The notes: generated by a model not told the origin, from the sequence alone. A DNA stretch of 64,000 nucleotides from JAEZBP01 sp963832725 (GCA_963832725.1 CAWHVG010000003.1:62001-126000); one strand, 5' to 3'; counted from the first letter of the stretch, positions 1-13,427 are shown. Translations and numbers: made by a program.

Positions 1-84
1 GCGAGGTTCATCGATTCTCCATCGGTGTAGGGAAGCTTCTCGGTTGGTTCGAGGTCGATTCGCGCCGGGAGCCGAGCCGGGAGA

Positions 85-1113
85 TCAGGGCCGGGTGGCC
101 ACTGCCGCAATACTCCATGTGGCGGTGGTCGCGAGGGTGGTGAGCGGACCGATGGCGGCGAGCACCTCGCGTACGTCCGCGGCCGCGCTGCTGCCGACGT
201 AGACGACGTCACCGGGCGCGAGCACCGGGTCTGGCAGGTCGCCGGCGACGACGTGATCGACGGCGGCGTGATAGACGCGCGGGTGGCTGGCCGAGCCGCG
301 GACGATGTGGATGTCGCCCCCGTTCGCGTCGCGGGTCAGCCCGCCCGCGAGGGCGAGGGCCTGGGTGAGCCGGATGCCCGGCCGGTAGGCCATCACGCGC
401 GCTTGCTCCACCTCGCCGAGGACGCTGACGAGCGTGCCGAGCTGCGGCGGCACGTAGAGGTGGTCGCCCGGCTGGACCCGCACGTTGTGCCGCGGGTCGC
501 CGGTGATCGCCTGCGCGATGCTGACCGGCACGGTCTCCCCGTTTCGCACCAGCCGTGCGCCGTCCAGATCGGCGACGATGGCGCTGACGCCGTCCTCGCT
601 GTTGACCTCGGGACCACCGGCGGCGGCCAAGAGATCGGCGACCCGCATCCCGGGGACCACGATCACGCGACCCTGTTCGCCGACGGCGCCGATCACCGTC
701 GCCTGATGACCCGCCGCGTCGCTCACGATGATGGTCGCGCGCACCGTGCGGTCGAAGCGGTGCAGGGCCTCCTCGATGTGCGCCTCCGCCTCCTCGAGAG
801 GCAACCCCGCGACTTCGACGTCACCCGCCAGCGGCACGTGGAGGACGCCGCGCTCGTCGACGATCAGGCCTTCGACCTCGTCGGTGTCGAGGCTGATCAT
901 CCGCAGCGTCACCACGTCTCCCGGGTACAGGGACATCGGGCGCGGCGGCTCGGGCTCCATGCCGGGCGGGGTCGTATCCCCGACGGCCTCGAAGCCTTCG
1001 TCGTCCCCCGGCGTGGCCGGCACCAAAGGCAGGCTACCGCCGCAGCCTGCGAGCAGCGCCACGCACGAGATGACCAGAACCAGGAGAGATGCGCTTCGTT
1101 TCGCTGGGGTCAC
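85..1113 (-). CDS. Polysaccharide export outer-membrane lipoprotein (Wza-like)
   Basis: It probably forms or gates the outer-membrane channel through which exopolysaccharide leaves the cell. I chose the GTG at 1113 because it is preceded by CGGAG and gives a short lipoprotein signal (MTPAKRSAS, hydrophobic stretch, LLAGC lipobox); a longer TTG start at 1143 is also open. A polysaccharide-export domain covers roughly residues 60-135 (YPGDVV, then VPLAGDVEVAGLPLEEAE). Two SLBB-type beta-grasp segments follow at about 135-185 and 225-285, the second with QPGDHLYVPP just before it. At about 342 aa it lacks the long C-terminal helix region of E. coli Wza. It is divergent from the sugar transferase at 1579, so both probably belong to one exopolysaccharide locus extending left of the window. 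Confidence 0.85.
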   Translation of the reverse strand: MTPAKRSASLLVLVISCVALLAGCGGSLPLVPATPGDDEGFEAVGDTTPPGMEPEPPRPMSLYPGDVVTLRMISLDTDEVEGLIVDERGVLHVPLAGDVEVAGLPLEEAEAHIEEALHRFDRTVRATIIVSDAAGHQATVIGAVGEQGRVIVVPGMRVADLLAAAGGPEVNSEDGVSAIVADLDGARLVRNGETVPVSIAQAITGDPRHNVRVQPGDHLYVPPQLGTLVSVLGEVEQARVMAYRPGIRLTQALALAGGLTRDANGGDIHIVRGSASHPRVYHAAVDHVVAGDLPDPVLAPGDVVYVGSSAAADVREVLAAIGPLTTLATTATWSIAAVATRP

Positions 1114-1578
1114 GGTGCAACTCCGAGCCACACCGCGAAGCAAGGTCAGGGCCGAGACGCTCGCAGCGGCGTGGTCGCATGGACGCGCCCCCCGGTTGTG
1201 GCCCGGAGCCTCGGCTGGGGAAGCGCGCGCCAGCCATCACGCCCCGCGTCTCAATCGAGCAGGCCGTCGAAGTACCGAGCCCGGAGGAATTCGGAGCGCG
1301 ACGGCCCGGCCGGGTGTTCGGCCGACGAGCACTTGCTCGGAGGAACGGACGCCCAGACGGGGTGTCCCGCCCGAAGACCGAGGAGCGAGGTGCTCCAACG
1401 GACTGCCAAGCCTCCCGAGGCGCTGACACCGCCGGGACGAGCGTGGTGAGCGCCCATCGAGCGGCGTGACGAGATGCGGCACCGACGTCGTCCTTCAGCC
1501 GGCGATTTCCCTTCGGCACGAGCGTTGAATCCCGCTCCAGCCGGAATCGGGAAACTCGAACACAGGGGAATCGAGACG
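1114..1578. other. Divergent intergenic region of the exopolysaccharide genes
   Basis: About 465 bases separate the two divergent exopolysaccharide genes. I see no credible coding frame: the long open frames here are GC-rich shadows. It contains small GC-rich inverted repeats, for example CGAGCACTTGCTCG near 1329. I could not fix promoters for either side. The plus-strand gene has a clear ribosome binding site (AGGGGAA) close to 1570. Confidence 0.5.
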
Positions 1579-2991
1579 ATGCCGTCCGACCGCGGATTGA
1601 TTCGCCCATATCATTCGAAATTGGTGCTCGCCTCACGCTTGGCCGACGCCACCTGGATCGCCGTGACACATTGCGTGATGGCGCTGGTCTACGACGCACG
1701 CGCCTGGGACCCGGCCGACACCTGGGCGACCGGCGCGGCCGTGTTCGGCTTTCTCTTCGTCGCCGAGGCGTGCGGTCTGTACACCGCGTGGCGCGGTGTC
1801 CCGCTCAAGCGCGAGCTGCTGCGGGTGTGGACCGCGTGGGGCATCGTCGCGACGGTGCTGCTCTTCGCCGCGTTCGCGCTGAAAGAGAGCGCGAGCTTCA
1901 GCCGGGTGATCACGGTCGGGTGGTTCCTCGGCGCGCCCCTGGCGGTCAGCGTGTGGCGGGCGGCGGTGCGGCTGAGCCTGCAAGAGGCGCGGCGGCGCGG
2001 CCGCAATACCCGCCGCGTGGCCATCGTGGGGCTGACCGAGATGGCCGAGCGGGTCGCGCTCCGGATCCACGAGGCGCCCTGGCTGGGGATGGAGATCGTC
2101 GGTTTCTTCGAGGACCGCTCGCGCGAGCGCTGCCACGACGTGCCGGAGGAGCTCGGCGTGCTCGCCGGCGGCTTCGACGACCTGGTGCGGGAGGCGCGGG
2201 TGGGTGACGTCGACCTCGTCTACGTGGCGCTCCCGCTGCGGGCGGAGCCGCGGGTGAACGCCCTCTTCCGCAAGCTCGCGGACACGACCGCCAGCGTCTA
2301 CATGGTGCCGGACTTCTTCGCCTTCGACCTGCTCCACGGGCAGTGGTCCAGCCTCGACGACATCCCCGTCGTCAGCATCTTCGAGAGCCCCTTCTACGGT
2401 GTGGACGGCTGGATCAAGCGGATCGAGGACGTGGTGCTCGGCGCGGGGTCCCTGGCCGTCGCCGCCGTGCCGATGGCGCTGATCGCGCTCGTCATCAAGC
2501 TCACCAGCCCGGGGCCCGTCTTCTTTCGGCAGCGGCGCTACGGCTTGAACGGCGAGGTCATCCACGTGCTGAAGTTCCGGACCATGACGGTCGCGGAGGA
2601 CGGCGACGCGGTGCGGCAAGCCACGCGCAACGACCTGCGCATCACGCCCTTCGGCGCGCTCCTACGCCGAACCTCGCTCGACGAGCTCCCCCAGCTCTTC
2701 CACGTGGTGACCGGGACCATGAGCCTCGTCGGCCCGCGTCCTCACGCCGTGGCCCACAACGAGCTCTACCGGCGGCGCATCCAGGGCTACATGCTGCGCC
2801 ACAAGGTCAAGCCGGGCCTCACCGGCTGGGCGCAGGTCAACGGCTGGCGCGGCGAGACCGACACGCTCGAGAAGATGGAGAAGCGCGTCGAGCACGACCT
2901 CGAGTACATCCGCCGCTGGGGCCTCATGCTCGACCTCAAAATCATCGCGCTCACCGTGTTCAGCCCGAAGGTGCACCGCAACGCCTATTGA
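1579..2991 (+). CDS. Polyprenyl-phosphate hexose-1-phosphate transferase (WcaJ type)
   Basis: A membrane enzyme expected to start exopolysaccharide repeat-unit synthesis by moving a sugar-1-phosphate onto undecaprenyl phosphate. The start at 1579 (MPSDRGLIRPYHSK) has AGGGGAA upstream. The N-terminal third holds several membrane helices, followed by a Rossmann-like domain (RRVAIVGLTEMAERVA, about residues 148-290). The C-terminal bacterial sugar-transferase domain (about 275-470) shows TSPGPVFFRQRRYGLNG, KFRTM, RRTSLDELPQ, VGPRPHA and KPGLTGWAQVNGWRGET. Length 470 aa is normal for the family. It is divergent from the export lipoprotein at 85-1113. The sugar specificity (glucose or galactose) cannot be read from sequence. 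Confidence 0.93.
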   Translation: MPSDRGLIRPYHSKLVLASRLADATWIAVTHCVMALVYDARAWDPADTWATGAAVFGFLFVAEACGLYTAWRGVPLKRELLRVWTAWGIVATVLLFAAFALKESASFSRVITVGWFLGAPLAVSVWRAAVRLSLQEARRRGRNTRRVAIVGLTEMAERVALRIHEAPWLGMEIVGFFEDRSRERCHDVPEELGVLAGGFDDLVREARVGDVDLVYVALPLRAEPRVNALFRKLADTTASVYMVPDFFAFDLLHGQWSSLDDIPVVSIFESPFYGVDGWIKRIEDVVLGAGSLAVAAVPMALIALVIKLTSPGPVFFRQRRYGLNGEVIHVLKFRTMTVAEDGDAVRQATRNDLRITPFGALLRRTSLDELPQLFHVVTGTMSLVGPRPHAVAHNELYRRRIQGYMLRHKVKPGLTGWAQVNGWRGETDTLEKMEKRVEHDLEYIRRWGLMLDLKIIALTVFSPKVHRNAY

Positions 2992-3015
2992 CGCGTCCCC
3001 TCGAGAGGCCGCGGG

Positions 3016-3045
3016 TTGGCGCTCGGAGCGCGGACGTCGCATCAT
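3016..3045 (+). promoter_or_regulatory. Possible promoter of the SDR gene
   Basis: TTGGCG at 3016-3021 and CATCAT at 3040-3045 are separated by 18 bases. The GTG start lies 7 bases further on, so transcription would begin at or next to the start codon. The -10 is weak; the call leans on the same geometry seen at better promoters in this window. Confidence 0.35.
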
Positions 3046-3052
3046 CCGGCCC

Positions 3053-3853
3053 GTGCTGGTATCCGGACAGTGGGCCCTGGTCACCGGAGCTTCTTCGGGG
3101 CTGGGAGAGCAGTTCGCCCGTCAGCTCGCCGCGCGCGGGCTCTCGGTGGTCCTGAGCGCGCGCTCGGTCGACAAGCTCTCGGCGCTGGCCGCCGAGCTCG
3201 GCTCGAGCCACGGCGTCGGCACCCGCGTGCTGGGGGCGGATCTCGCGGCGCCGAAGGGCATCGACCGGCTGATCGACGAGGTGGCGGGATTGGACGTCAC
3301 CATCGATCACCTGATCGGAAACGCCGGCTTCGGGATGCACGGCGACTTCGTGCACGGCGACCCGCGCGAGCAGCGCGGGATGGTCACGCTCAACTGCGAG
3401 GCCGTCGTCGCGCTCACCCGCGCGCTCCTGCCGGGCATGCTGGAGCGGGGGCGCGGCGGTGTCCTCAACGTGGCCTCGACGGCGGGCTTCCAACCGGCAG
3501 CCACCTTCGCGGCGTACGCCGCCACCAAGGCGTTCGTGCTGCACTTCACGGAGGCGCTGCACGAGGAGGTGCGCGGGCGTGGCGTGGCGGTCATGGCGCT
3601 CTGCCCGGGGCCCGTACCGACCGGCTTTCAGGCGCGCGCGGCCTTCCGGATCGCTCCCGCGCAGCGCTTGATGACGATGAGCGCCAGCCGGACGGTGGGG
3701 CGGGCGCTCATCGACTACGAACGCGGCCGCGCGGTCTCCATCCCGGGCGTGCTCAACCACCTCGGGACCGCGCTGGCGGGGCTCGGACCGCGGCCGGTGG
3801 TTCGTCGGGTGACGGGCGCGTTGATGCGCAGCGCGGCGAGGCGACCGGCGTGA
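3053..3853 (+). CDS. Short-chain dehydrogenase/reductase
   Basis: An NAD(P)-dependent oxidoreductase of the classical SDR family with unknown substrate. The cofactor motif TGASSGLG is at about residues 10-17, the NAG motif (IGNAGFG) near 90, the catalytic Ser in NVASTAGF near 140, and YAATK gives the Tyr and Lys near 156-160. PGPVPTGF follows the active site as usual. The 266-aa length is typical. Start is GTG at 3053 without a convincing ribosome binding site. Its stop overlaps the next start (TGATG at 3851-3855), so the two genes are probably translated together. Confidence 0.9.
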   Translation: MLVSGQWALVTGASSGLGEQFARQLAARGLSVVLSARSVDKLSALAAELGSSHGVGTRVLGADLAAPKGIDRLIDEVAGLDVTIDHLIGNAGFGMHGDFVHGDPREQRGMVTLNCEAVVALTRALLPGMLERGRGGVLNVASTAGFQPAATFAAYAATKAFVLHFTEALHEEVRGRGVAVMALCPGPVPTGFQARAAFRIAPAQRLMTMSASRTVGRALIDYERGRAVSIPGVLNHLGTALAGLGPRPVVRRVTGALMRSAARRPA

Positions 3854-4590
3854 TGGGCGTGCGACGTTCTCTCCTCGTGGCCGTCGCGGCGTTCGCGGCG
3901 CTCTCCTGTTCGCAATGGGACACCGGCAGCGCCGCCCGCCGGACCGGAGCGCAGGCGCTCGAGTGCGCCGAGCCGAGGGTCGATCTCACGCAGATCGCGG
4001 AGTACCGCTACCGCGCCACCGGCTGCCGGCGGACCGTGGTCGTCGCGTGTACGGCCGCCGCGCTCGAACCGCAGTGCTTCCGCGAGAGCGAGCCGACGAC
4101 GGCGGGAGGCGAAGTGGCGTTCGAGGAGAACGCCGCCGCCGTGACCGCCGAGCCGGGGTCGGCCCCGCCGCCCGCGTCGAGCTCGGGCGCGCCGTCGGGC
4201 CCCTCGGGCGCCCAGGCTCCTGGCGCGAACGCGCAGGCGACAGCGCCGGGCCTGACGAGCTCGGCCGGCGCGCAGGCGGCGGGTGCCGATCCCGTTCCGG
4301 AGCCGCCGGAGCCCGGGAGCGCCTCCGCGGATGGCGTGGAAGAGCGCGTCCGCGCCGGGCTCGACGCGCACCGCGCCGACGTGCTCGCGTGCACGGGCGC
4401 CGATCGGGTGGCCGTCCGGGTCGGCTACGCGCCGGACGGGAGCGTCGACGTCGCGCTGCAGGGGCCGCTCCACGGCAGCCCGGAAGAGCGCTGCGTGCAG
4501 CACGTGCTGGACGGAGTGCGGGTCCCGGCCACGGGCGAATCGGGCGTGGTCATCCATCTGCTGCGGGCGCCGCCTCCCGGCGCTCCCTGA
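3853..4590 (+). CDS. Secreted or lipid-anchored protein of unknown function
   Basis: I do not recognise a family. The 245-aa product has a hydrophobic N-terminal signal (MGVRRSLLVAVAAFAALSC) ending in a possible but non-canonical lipobox. Next is a small Cys-containing region with ECAEPRVDL and YRYRATGC, a pattern seen in other myxobacterial lipoproteins. An Ala/Pro/Ser/Gly linker runs over about residues 95-150, and a C-terminal globular segment has DVLACTGADRVAVRVGYAPDGSV and a Cys in ERCVQHVLDGV. This last part resembles the C-terminal domain of AgmX/TonB-like myxobacterial proteins, which is an inference. The start overlaps the SDR stop. Confidence 0.7.
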   Translation: MGVRRSLLVAVAAFAALSCSQWDTGSAARRTGAQALECAEPRVDLTQIAEYRYRATGCRRTVVVACTAAALEPQCFRESEPTTAGGEVAFEENAAAVTAEPGSAPPPASSSGAPSGPSGAQAPGANAQATAPGLTSSAGAQAAGADPVPEPPEPGSASADGVEERVRAGLDAHRADVLACTGADRVAVRVGYAPDGSVDVALQGPLHGSPEERCVQHVLDGVRVPATGESGVVIHLLRAPPPGAP

Positions 4591-4738
4591 TCGCTGCGCG
4601 GACCGGGTCGCGCGGGGGCGTGCTCGCCGCGCTTCGGGTCGCCTCGTCGACACCTCCTGGATCGCCGCCGCCCGCCGAGCCGTCTCGCCTCGCGGCGCGT
4701 TCGGGGCGCTCCCTGGTCGCTGCACGGGCCGGATTGCG
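4580..4738. repeat. Imperfect 33-bp direct repeat
   Basis: A 33-base segment at 4580-4612 (GCGCTCCCTGATCGCTGCGC...) recurs with a few changes at 4706-4738 (GCGCTCCCTGGTCGCTGCAC...). The first copy overlaps the end of the lipoprotein gene. The rest of the 4591-4823 gap shows no gene. Confidence 0.5.
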
Positions 4739-4823
4739 TGACCGCTCGCCCCGCCGCGGGTCGACTCCCTGCGCTGGCCGCGCCAGCCCGCGATCTCGGG
4801 CGCCGCCTGACAGGTGCCGCGGT

Positions 4824-5537
4824 CTACGTCAGATCCCGGGCGACTCGGCGCAGCGTAGCGGCGGCGTCCTCGACGATCGGCTCGATGTGCCCCGGGACGA
4901 CGCGCGCGAGCTCGGGCGTGTCGGCGAGCTGGGTCAGGTGGGCCGCGTAGGCTCGCTTGTCCTTCAGCATCGCGAGCCGCGTGATCAGCGTGACCTTCGG
5001 CTGGCCCGACTGACCGAGGAGACGGTAGATGGCGCCGAAGAGCCCGGGCAGGTGCGGCTGGTTGAAGAGCGCGTCGTTGAAGACGAGCGTGACGCCGTCC
5101 TCGCCGCGGATCTCCAGCACGCCCTCGACACCCTTCAGCCCTTCGAGATGGGTGAGCCTCAGCCGCTCGCTCGGCTCCATCTGGTCGTAGGTGAGGTCCA
5201 CCGGCACGACCTCTTCGACCTTCTTCCTGGCGCCGCGCGGGGAGACCACGCGCAGGTCCGGGTAGCGATCCTTGTAGCGGCGGGCGTCGAGGCGGTGCCA
5301 GCCGTTCGGGACCACGAGCCAGGTGGGCGTTCCCAGCCCTTCGAGCTCCTTCATCCCCTCCTCGTCGAGCGCCATCCCGTTGTGGATCATCAGTCGCCCG
5401 TCGGCGTCCCGCGCCACGATCATGTGACGGCGGAGCGCCATCTTCGGTAGCGCGCCCTCCACGCGCCAGACGCCGTCGGCGAGCGCCTGCATCGGGCCGT
5501 GGGGGAGGACCTTCCAACTCGTCGGGCGTTCCGTCAT
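4824..5537 (-). CDS. DUF4336-like protein (metallo-beta-lactamase-fold relative)
   Basis: It looks like the DUF4336 group, which has the outline of a metallo-beta-lactamase fold without the full HxHxDH metal site. Visible parts are DGVWRVEG near residue 20, LVVPNGWHRLDARRY near 75, and a C-terminal LARVVPGHIEPI. No metal-binding HxHxDH motif is present, so catalysis is doubtful. I chose ATG at 5537 (MTERPTSWKVL) instead of an upstream in-frame start because a promoter sits at 5546-5574, inside the longer frame. It is a single gene between a plus-strand lipoprotein and the carboxylase operon. Confidence 0.65.
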   Translation of the reverse strand: MTERPTSWKVLPHGPMQALADGVWRVEGALPKMALRRHMIVARDADGRLMIHNGMALDEEGMKELEGLGTPTWLVVPNGWHRLDARRYKDRYPDLRVVSPRGARKKVEEVVPVDLTYDQMEPSERLRLTHLEGLKGVEGVLEIRGEDGVTLVFNDALFNQPHLPGLFGAIYRLLGQSGQPKVTLITRLAMLKDKRAYAAHLTQLADTPELARVVPGHIEPIVEDAAATLRRVARDLT

Positions 5538-5545
5538 CGGGGCGG

Positions 5546-5574
5546 AGCGTAGGGACGAGGGGACGCCACGGCCA
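5546..5574 (-). promoter_or_regulatory. Promoter of the DUF4336-like gene
   Basis: On the minus strand TGGCCG (5574-5569) is followed after 17 bases by TACGCT (5551-5546), and the ATG at 5537 lies 8 bases beyond. This predicts a leader of only one or two bases and fixes the start codon. Confidence 0.5.
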
Positions 5575-5653
5575 GCGCCGCCGGGCCGGTCGCTCGCAGC
5601 CGTGCTCCGCGCCGACACGGACGACGTTCACGGCAGCCGCGGGCACGCTCGTG

Positions 5654-7174
5654 TCAGGACGCGGCCGCCGCGGACGGCTCTCCGCCGGCGGCCGCCGGAT
5701 CCATTTCCGGTGCCGCGGCGATCCGCGCCCGCTGTCGCAACAAGAGGAAGGTGAGCGCCAGCCAGAGCGCGACCAGCCCGATGTTCACGAACGCGAACGA
5801 GCTGAGGCCCATCCCGAGCGCGCTGGTCCCCACCAAGAACAGGAGCGCGCTGAGCAGGTCGCCCACCCGCACCACGAAGGTGTCGACCGCCTGCTTGCCC
5901 TTGTACTTCGCGGCGCGCGTCGTCGGCAGCCACACCATCGCCTTGCCCGTGTTCATCACCGAGTAGTCGGTGGCGTTCTCGGCGGTCTTGGCCAAGCGCA
6001 GCACCATCAGGCCGAGCCCGGCGCTGAAGAGGGAGTAGGTGCCGAGGGCTACGATCGGCAGCGCGAGCAGCACGCCCGCCAAGCCCGTGTACTTCACGAT
6101 GCGGGAGACGACGAACGCCTGCAGCAGGAACGCGAGGATGCTGACCCAGAACAGATAGTCGCCGTAGAACTCGCCGATCCAAACCCCTTCGTGGACGCTG
6201 GGGTTCGCAGCCACGGCCGCCTCGGCCGCGTCGTTCACCAGCCCGCTCAAGAGCAGCTCACCGGTCGTGTTGACCAGGTTCAAGACCAGGATCACCAGCG
6301 CGATCAGGCGCACGTAGGGACTCTTCAGCAGCAGTCGGAACCCGCCGTGCCGATCCATCACGGCGTTCGTCTCCGGCGTCTCGCGCTTCCGCCGCCCGCG
6401 CACCCCGACGCGGCGGCTCACCCAGACCATCAGCAGCATGAACACCAGCAGGGTCACCGCAGGCGCTTGCAGCAGGATGAAAGACGGGTCGAGGTGGCCG
6501 TCGTGGGTCCAGCGCTGGATGGCGTCGAGGTGGGTTTCGCTCTCGGGCGCGAGGTACTCGTAGAGCCACTTTGCGACCTTGGAGCCCAGCGGGCTGCCGG
6601 CCGTGGCGCCGATGCCGATCAGAGGAAAGAGCCTCTTTCCCTGCTCTTCGCTGTAGATGTCGTTCGCGAACGACCAGAACTGCGCGATCATCGCGACGCT
6701 GAAGACGCCGACCCAGATGTAGAAGACGAAGCCCAGCATCGGCACGCCGGCGAGCCGCAGGAAGAAGAAGAGCTCGATGCAGCCGATGAAGAAGAGGCTG
6801 ACGCCGATGATCAGTCGGGCGCGGGAGACGTGCGAGGCGATCCACGAGTAGGCGGGGACGAAAAATGCCAAGAGAACGGCTTGGAATCCGGCCGCCAGCG
6901 CTTTGAGCTGCTGGCCCTGCTGCTCGATGAGGATCTGCTTCAGCCACGCCGGCCAGTCGGTGTTGCGGACCAGCTGCAGATCCTGCTCCGCCGAGGCCAT
7001 GACCAGCGGCTCCCGGACGGTCTTGAGCACGTAGTAGCTGACCAGCAGGACGAAGATGCTGGCCAGGAGGACGAACGCCGTCCCGGCCTCGCCGGGGCGC
7101 ACGTCGGTGATCAGGTTGAGGCCGCGATAGACGAGGCCGCGCTCGGCGCCGGTCTCGCCCTGCGGCTCGCTCAT
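5654..7174 (-). CDS. Nucleotide (ADP/ATP-type) transporter-like membrane protein
   Basis: A 506-aa polytopic membrane protein with about 12 predicted helices, resembling the ATP:ADP antiporter (NTT/Tlc) superfamily. Recognisable parts are SYYVLKTVREPLVMA near residue 50, AQFWSFANDIYSEEQGKRLFPLIGIGATAGSP near 165-195, and RAAKYKGKQAVDTFVVRVGDLLS near 415-440. Homologues occur in free-living bacteria, where the substrate is usually unknown, so ATP exchange should not be assumed. Its ATG overlaps the stop of the biotin carrier gene (7171-7174), making it the last gene of the carboxylase operon. The C-terminal tail is Ala/Pro-rich. Confidence 0.8.
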   Translation of the reverse strand: MSEPQGETGAERGLVYRGLNLITDVRPGEAGTAFVLLASIFVLLVSYYVLKTVREPLVMASAEQDLQLVRNTDWPAWLKQILIEQQGQQLKALAAGFQAVLLAFFVPAYSWIASHVSRARLIIGVSLFFIGCIELFFFLRLAGVPMLGFVFYIWVGVFSVAMIAQFWSFANDIYSEEQGKRLFPLIGIGATAGSPLGSKVAKWLYEYLAPESETHLDAIQRWTHDGHLDPSFILLQAPAVTLLVFMLLMVWVSRRVGVRGRRKRETPETNAVMDRHGGFRLLLKSPYVRLIALVILVLNLVNTTGELLLSGLVNDAAEAAVAANPSVHEGVWIGEFYGDYLFWVSILAFLLQAFVVSRIVKYTGLAGVLLALPIVALGTYSLFSAGLGLMVLRLAKTAENATDYSVMNTGKAMVWLPTTRAAKYKGKQAVDTFVVRVGDLLSALLFLVGTSALGMGLSSFAFVNIGLVALWLALTFLLLRQRARIAAAPEMDPAAAGGEPSAAAAS

Positions 7175-7775
7175 CCGTCCTCGAGCTCGATGAGCACGTC
7201 GCCGGCTTCCACGTCGTCTCCGTCCGCCGGCACGATCCGCTTCACGCGGGCCCGCTCCGGCACGTCGTCGCCGCCGTAGGTCACGCGGTTGAAGGTCTTC
7301 ATGACCTCGATCAACGCCAAGGTGGTGCCAGCCACGAGCGGGTCGCCCGGCGAGACGAACGCGTCGGCGTCGGGCGCCGGCCGTGCGTAGTAGCGACCGC
7401 CGAGAGGCGTGCGGAAGACCGGTCCGGTGGAGGGCCCCGCGGCCGTGGCGACGGCGCCCGCCTGCGCGTGTCCCGCGGCGGCTTCCGGATCGAGCACGAC
7501 GAGCGGCGTCGACGCATCGACGGGCCGGCGTCCCATCCGACGCCCCTCCGGCAGCGCCACCACCGCGCCGAACGCGTCGCGCGGCACGAGCAACCGGTGG
7601 ATCACACCGAGGACCTCCAGCTCGCCGAGCATCGCGCCGGCGGTGACGAGGGCGCCCTTCGGCGGCGCGCCGCGCCAGAGGCCGGGGGAGGGCGCGTAGA
7701 GCGCGACCTTCCCGTCGTCGGTGGGCCGCGCCGTGAGGGTCAGCGCGGGGGCGAAGCGGCGTCCATCGAGCTGCA

Positions 7776-7776
<1 letters not shown>
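7171..7776 (-). CDS. Biotin carboxyl carrier protein of an acyl-CoA carboxylase
   Basis: It carries the biotin that shuttles carboxyl groups between AccC and the carboxyltransferase. The C-terminal biotinyl domain (about residues 120-201) has the attachment motif IEVMKTFN, with the target Lys near residue 160, and ends in DGDDVEAGDVLIEL. The N-terminal half (about 23-75) looks like a second, degenerate biotinyl/lipoyl barrel: APSPGLWRGAPPKGALVTAG followed by LGVIHRL where the Lys motif would be. That duplication is an inference. Start and stop overlap both neighbours (TGATG at 7774-7778; ATGA at 7171-7174), so translation is coupled throughout. Confidence 0.85.
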
Positions 7777-9509
<1,733 letters not shown>

Positions 9510-9538
9510 GGGCGCACTCCTTCAAGACGCGTGGTGAA

Positions 9539-10918
<1,380 letters not shown>

Positions 10919-10927
10919 GAGGCCGGG

Positions 10928-10957
10928 ACGTTAGCCGCCGCGCGTGGGGCGGCGCAA
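10928..10957 (-). promoter_or_regulatory. Promoter of the accC operon
   Basis: Minus-strand TTGCGC (10957-10952), an 18-base spacer and TAACGT (10933-10928) precede the accC ATG at 10918 by 9 bases. The predicted start of transcription is at or just before the ATG. Confidence 0.55.
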
Positions 10958-11030
10958 GGCGCGAGCGCGGGCGTCGTGGGTACCCCCGGGGAGCGTGCCC
11001 CGCTTCGTGCGCGCGGTCCCGAGACGCGAG

Positions 11031-11064
11031 AGCGCCCGGAGGGGCAGAGCCACCTCCGAGCGCC
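11031..11064 (-). terminator. Terminator-like hairpin after the 11096-11788 gene
   Basis: A 12-bp stem (two G-U pairs) joins 11031-11042 and 11053-11064 around a 10-base loop. It lies 32 bases past the stop of the minus-strand membrane protein. There is no T run, so intrinsic termination is uncertain. Confidence 0.4.
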
Positions 11065-11095
11065 TCGCTCCCCGCCCGACGGTCAGCCCGACCCC

Positions 11096-11788
11096 TCAGC
11101 CGGCGCGCTTCTTCAGCAGACCGAGGATTGGCGCGGTCCAGGCCAGCACGCCGGCGCCCAGCGTCAGCGCCGCCACCTCGCCCGCCACGTCGTGCGGCGC
11201 CATGATGCAGCCCCAGGAGAAGGGCGGGATGGCCAGCAAGAGGGGGATGGACGCGGTCATCGCGAAGAGCCCCCAGGTCCGGTTTCGGAAGGCGCCCGCG
11301 ATGCCGAGCACCGCCAGGCCGGCCGCGCCGAGACCGAGCAAGCCGGAGGTGCCGCCGCCGGGCAAGAGCCCCGCCGCCAGGAGCCAGGGCATCGCCAACC
11401 CGCCGGTGAACGCCAGCGCGCCGTGCCGCCAGGAGTAGTCGCCGTCGGCCTGCGCTCCCTCGAGCTCCGCCATCGCCCGCACGCCGAGCGCGCCCAAGAG
11501 CGCGAGCTGCGTACCGACGAAGAGCGCCACGCCGACGTGGTTCGCCGCCGGCGAGAGGAGGGAGAGCGACAGCAGACTCAACCCCGTCGTGTATCCCTGG
11601 CCCCAGAAGCGCCGCCTTCCGATCCCGTAGAGGGCGGCCAGCCACGCCAGCACGAACCCACCGAAGAAGGGCGCGATCGCCGGCCAACCGCGGGCCAGCC
11701 GGAACCCATACCAACCGAAGAAGGCCGCGGAGGCGACGAGCGCCACCATCGCGACCCACCTGCTCGCACGCTCGATGTTCGTCGCCAT
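11096..11788 (-). CDS. Multi-pass membrane protein of unknown function
   Basis: I do not recognise a family. The 230-aa product begins MATNIERASRW and is almost wholly hydrophobic, with about seven to eight predicted membrane helices (for example WVAMVALVASAAFFGWYGF and PLLLAIPPFSWGCIM). It ends with Lys/Arg residues (LLKKRAG), consistent with a cytoplasmic C terminus. No catalytic motif is visible. It stands alone between the accC promoter and fumC, with a terminator-like hairpin behind it. Confidence 0.7.
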   Translation of the reverse strand: MATNIERASRWVAMVALVASAAFFGWYGFRLARGWPAIAPFFGGFVLAWLAALYGIGRRRFWGQGYTTGLSLLSLSLLSPAANHVGVALFVGTQLALLGALGVRAMAELEGAQADGDYSWRHGALAFTGGLAMPWLLAAGLLPGGGTSGLLGLGAAGLAVLGIAGAFRNRTWGLFAMTASIPLLLAIPPFSWGCIMAPHDVAGEVAALTLGAGVLAWTAPILGLLKKRAG

Positions 11789-11886
11789 TGTCGTTCAGCT
11801 CCTCACCCACGACCCCTAGGCCCTCCGATTCCGGGGGTCCAAAAGGGGCGCTCTGACCTACGCCCGGGCGAGTGGTGCGGCGGGCC

Positions 11887-11915
11887 TTGCCGTGGCTGCG
11901 GCGGACGGGTAATGC
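11887..11915 (+). promoter_or_regulatory. Promoter of fumC
   Basis: TTGCCG (11887-11892), 17 bases, TAATGC (11910-11915). Transcription would start near 11922, leaving about 35 bases of leader with an AGGGAGGA ribosome binding site before the ATG at 11957. Confidence 0.6.
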
Positions 11916-11956
11916 GGTGCGAACCGACCCACCCGATGAGAGAGGGAGGAACGACG

Positions 11957-13358
<1,402 letters not shown>

Positions 13359-13380
13359 GCGTCCAAACAGACGGCGGAAG

Positions 13381-13410
13381 CGGGCGCTCTCTCGAGGGGG
13401 CGCCCGTTTC
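13381..13410 (+). terminator. Rho-independent terminator of fumC
   Basis: CGGGCGC (13381-13387) pairs with GCGCCCG (13400-13406) around a 12-base loop, followed by a short T run. It sits 22 bases after the fumC stop, between convergent genes, and may serve both. Confidence 0.65.
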
Positions 13411-13427
13411 GCGTGTTCGGGGCCGCG

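Noticed and set aside
253..1449. 398-codon plus-strand frame over the start of the window
   Set aside because: Antisense shadow of the export lipoprotein, rich in His/Arg/Val/Asp with no recognisable domain.
5654..7174. Calling the transporter a parasite-type ATP/ADP translocase
   Set aside because: Family resemblance is clear, but free-living relatives of this superfamily have unknown substrates and nothing in the sequence proves nucleotide exchange.
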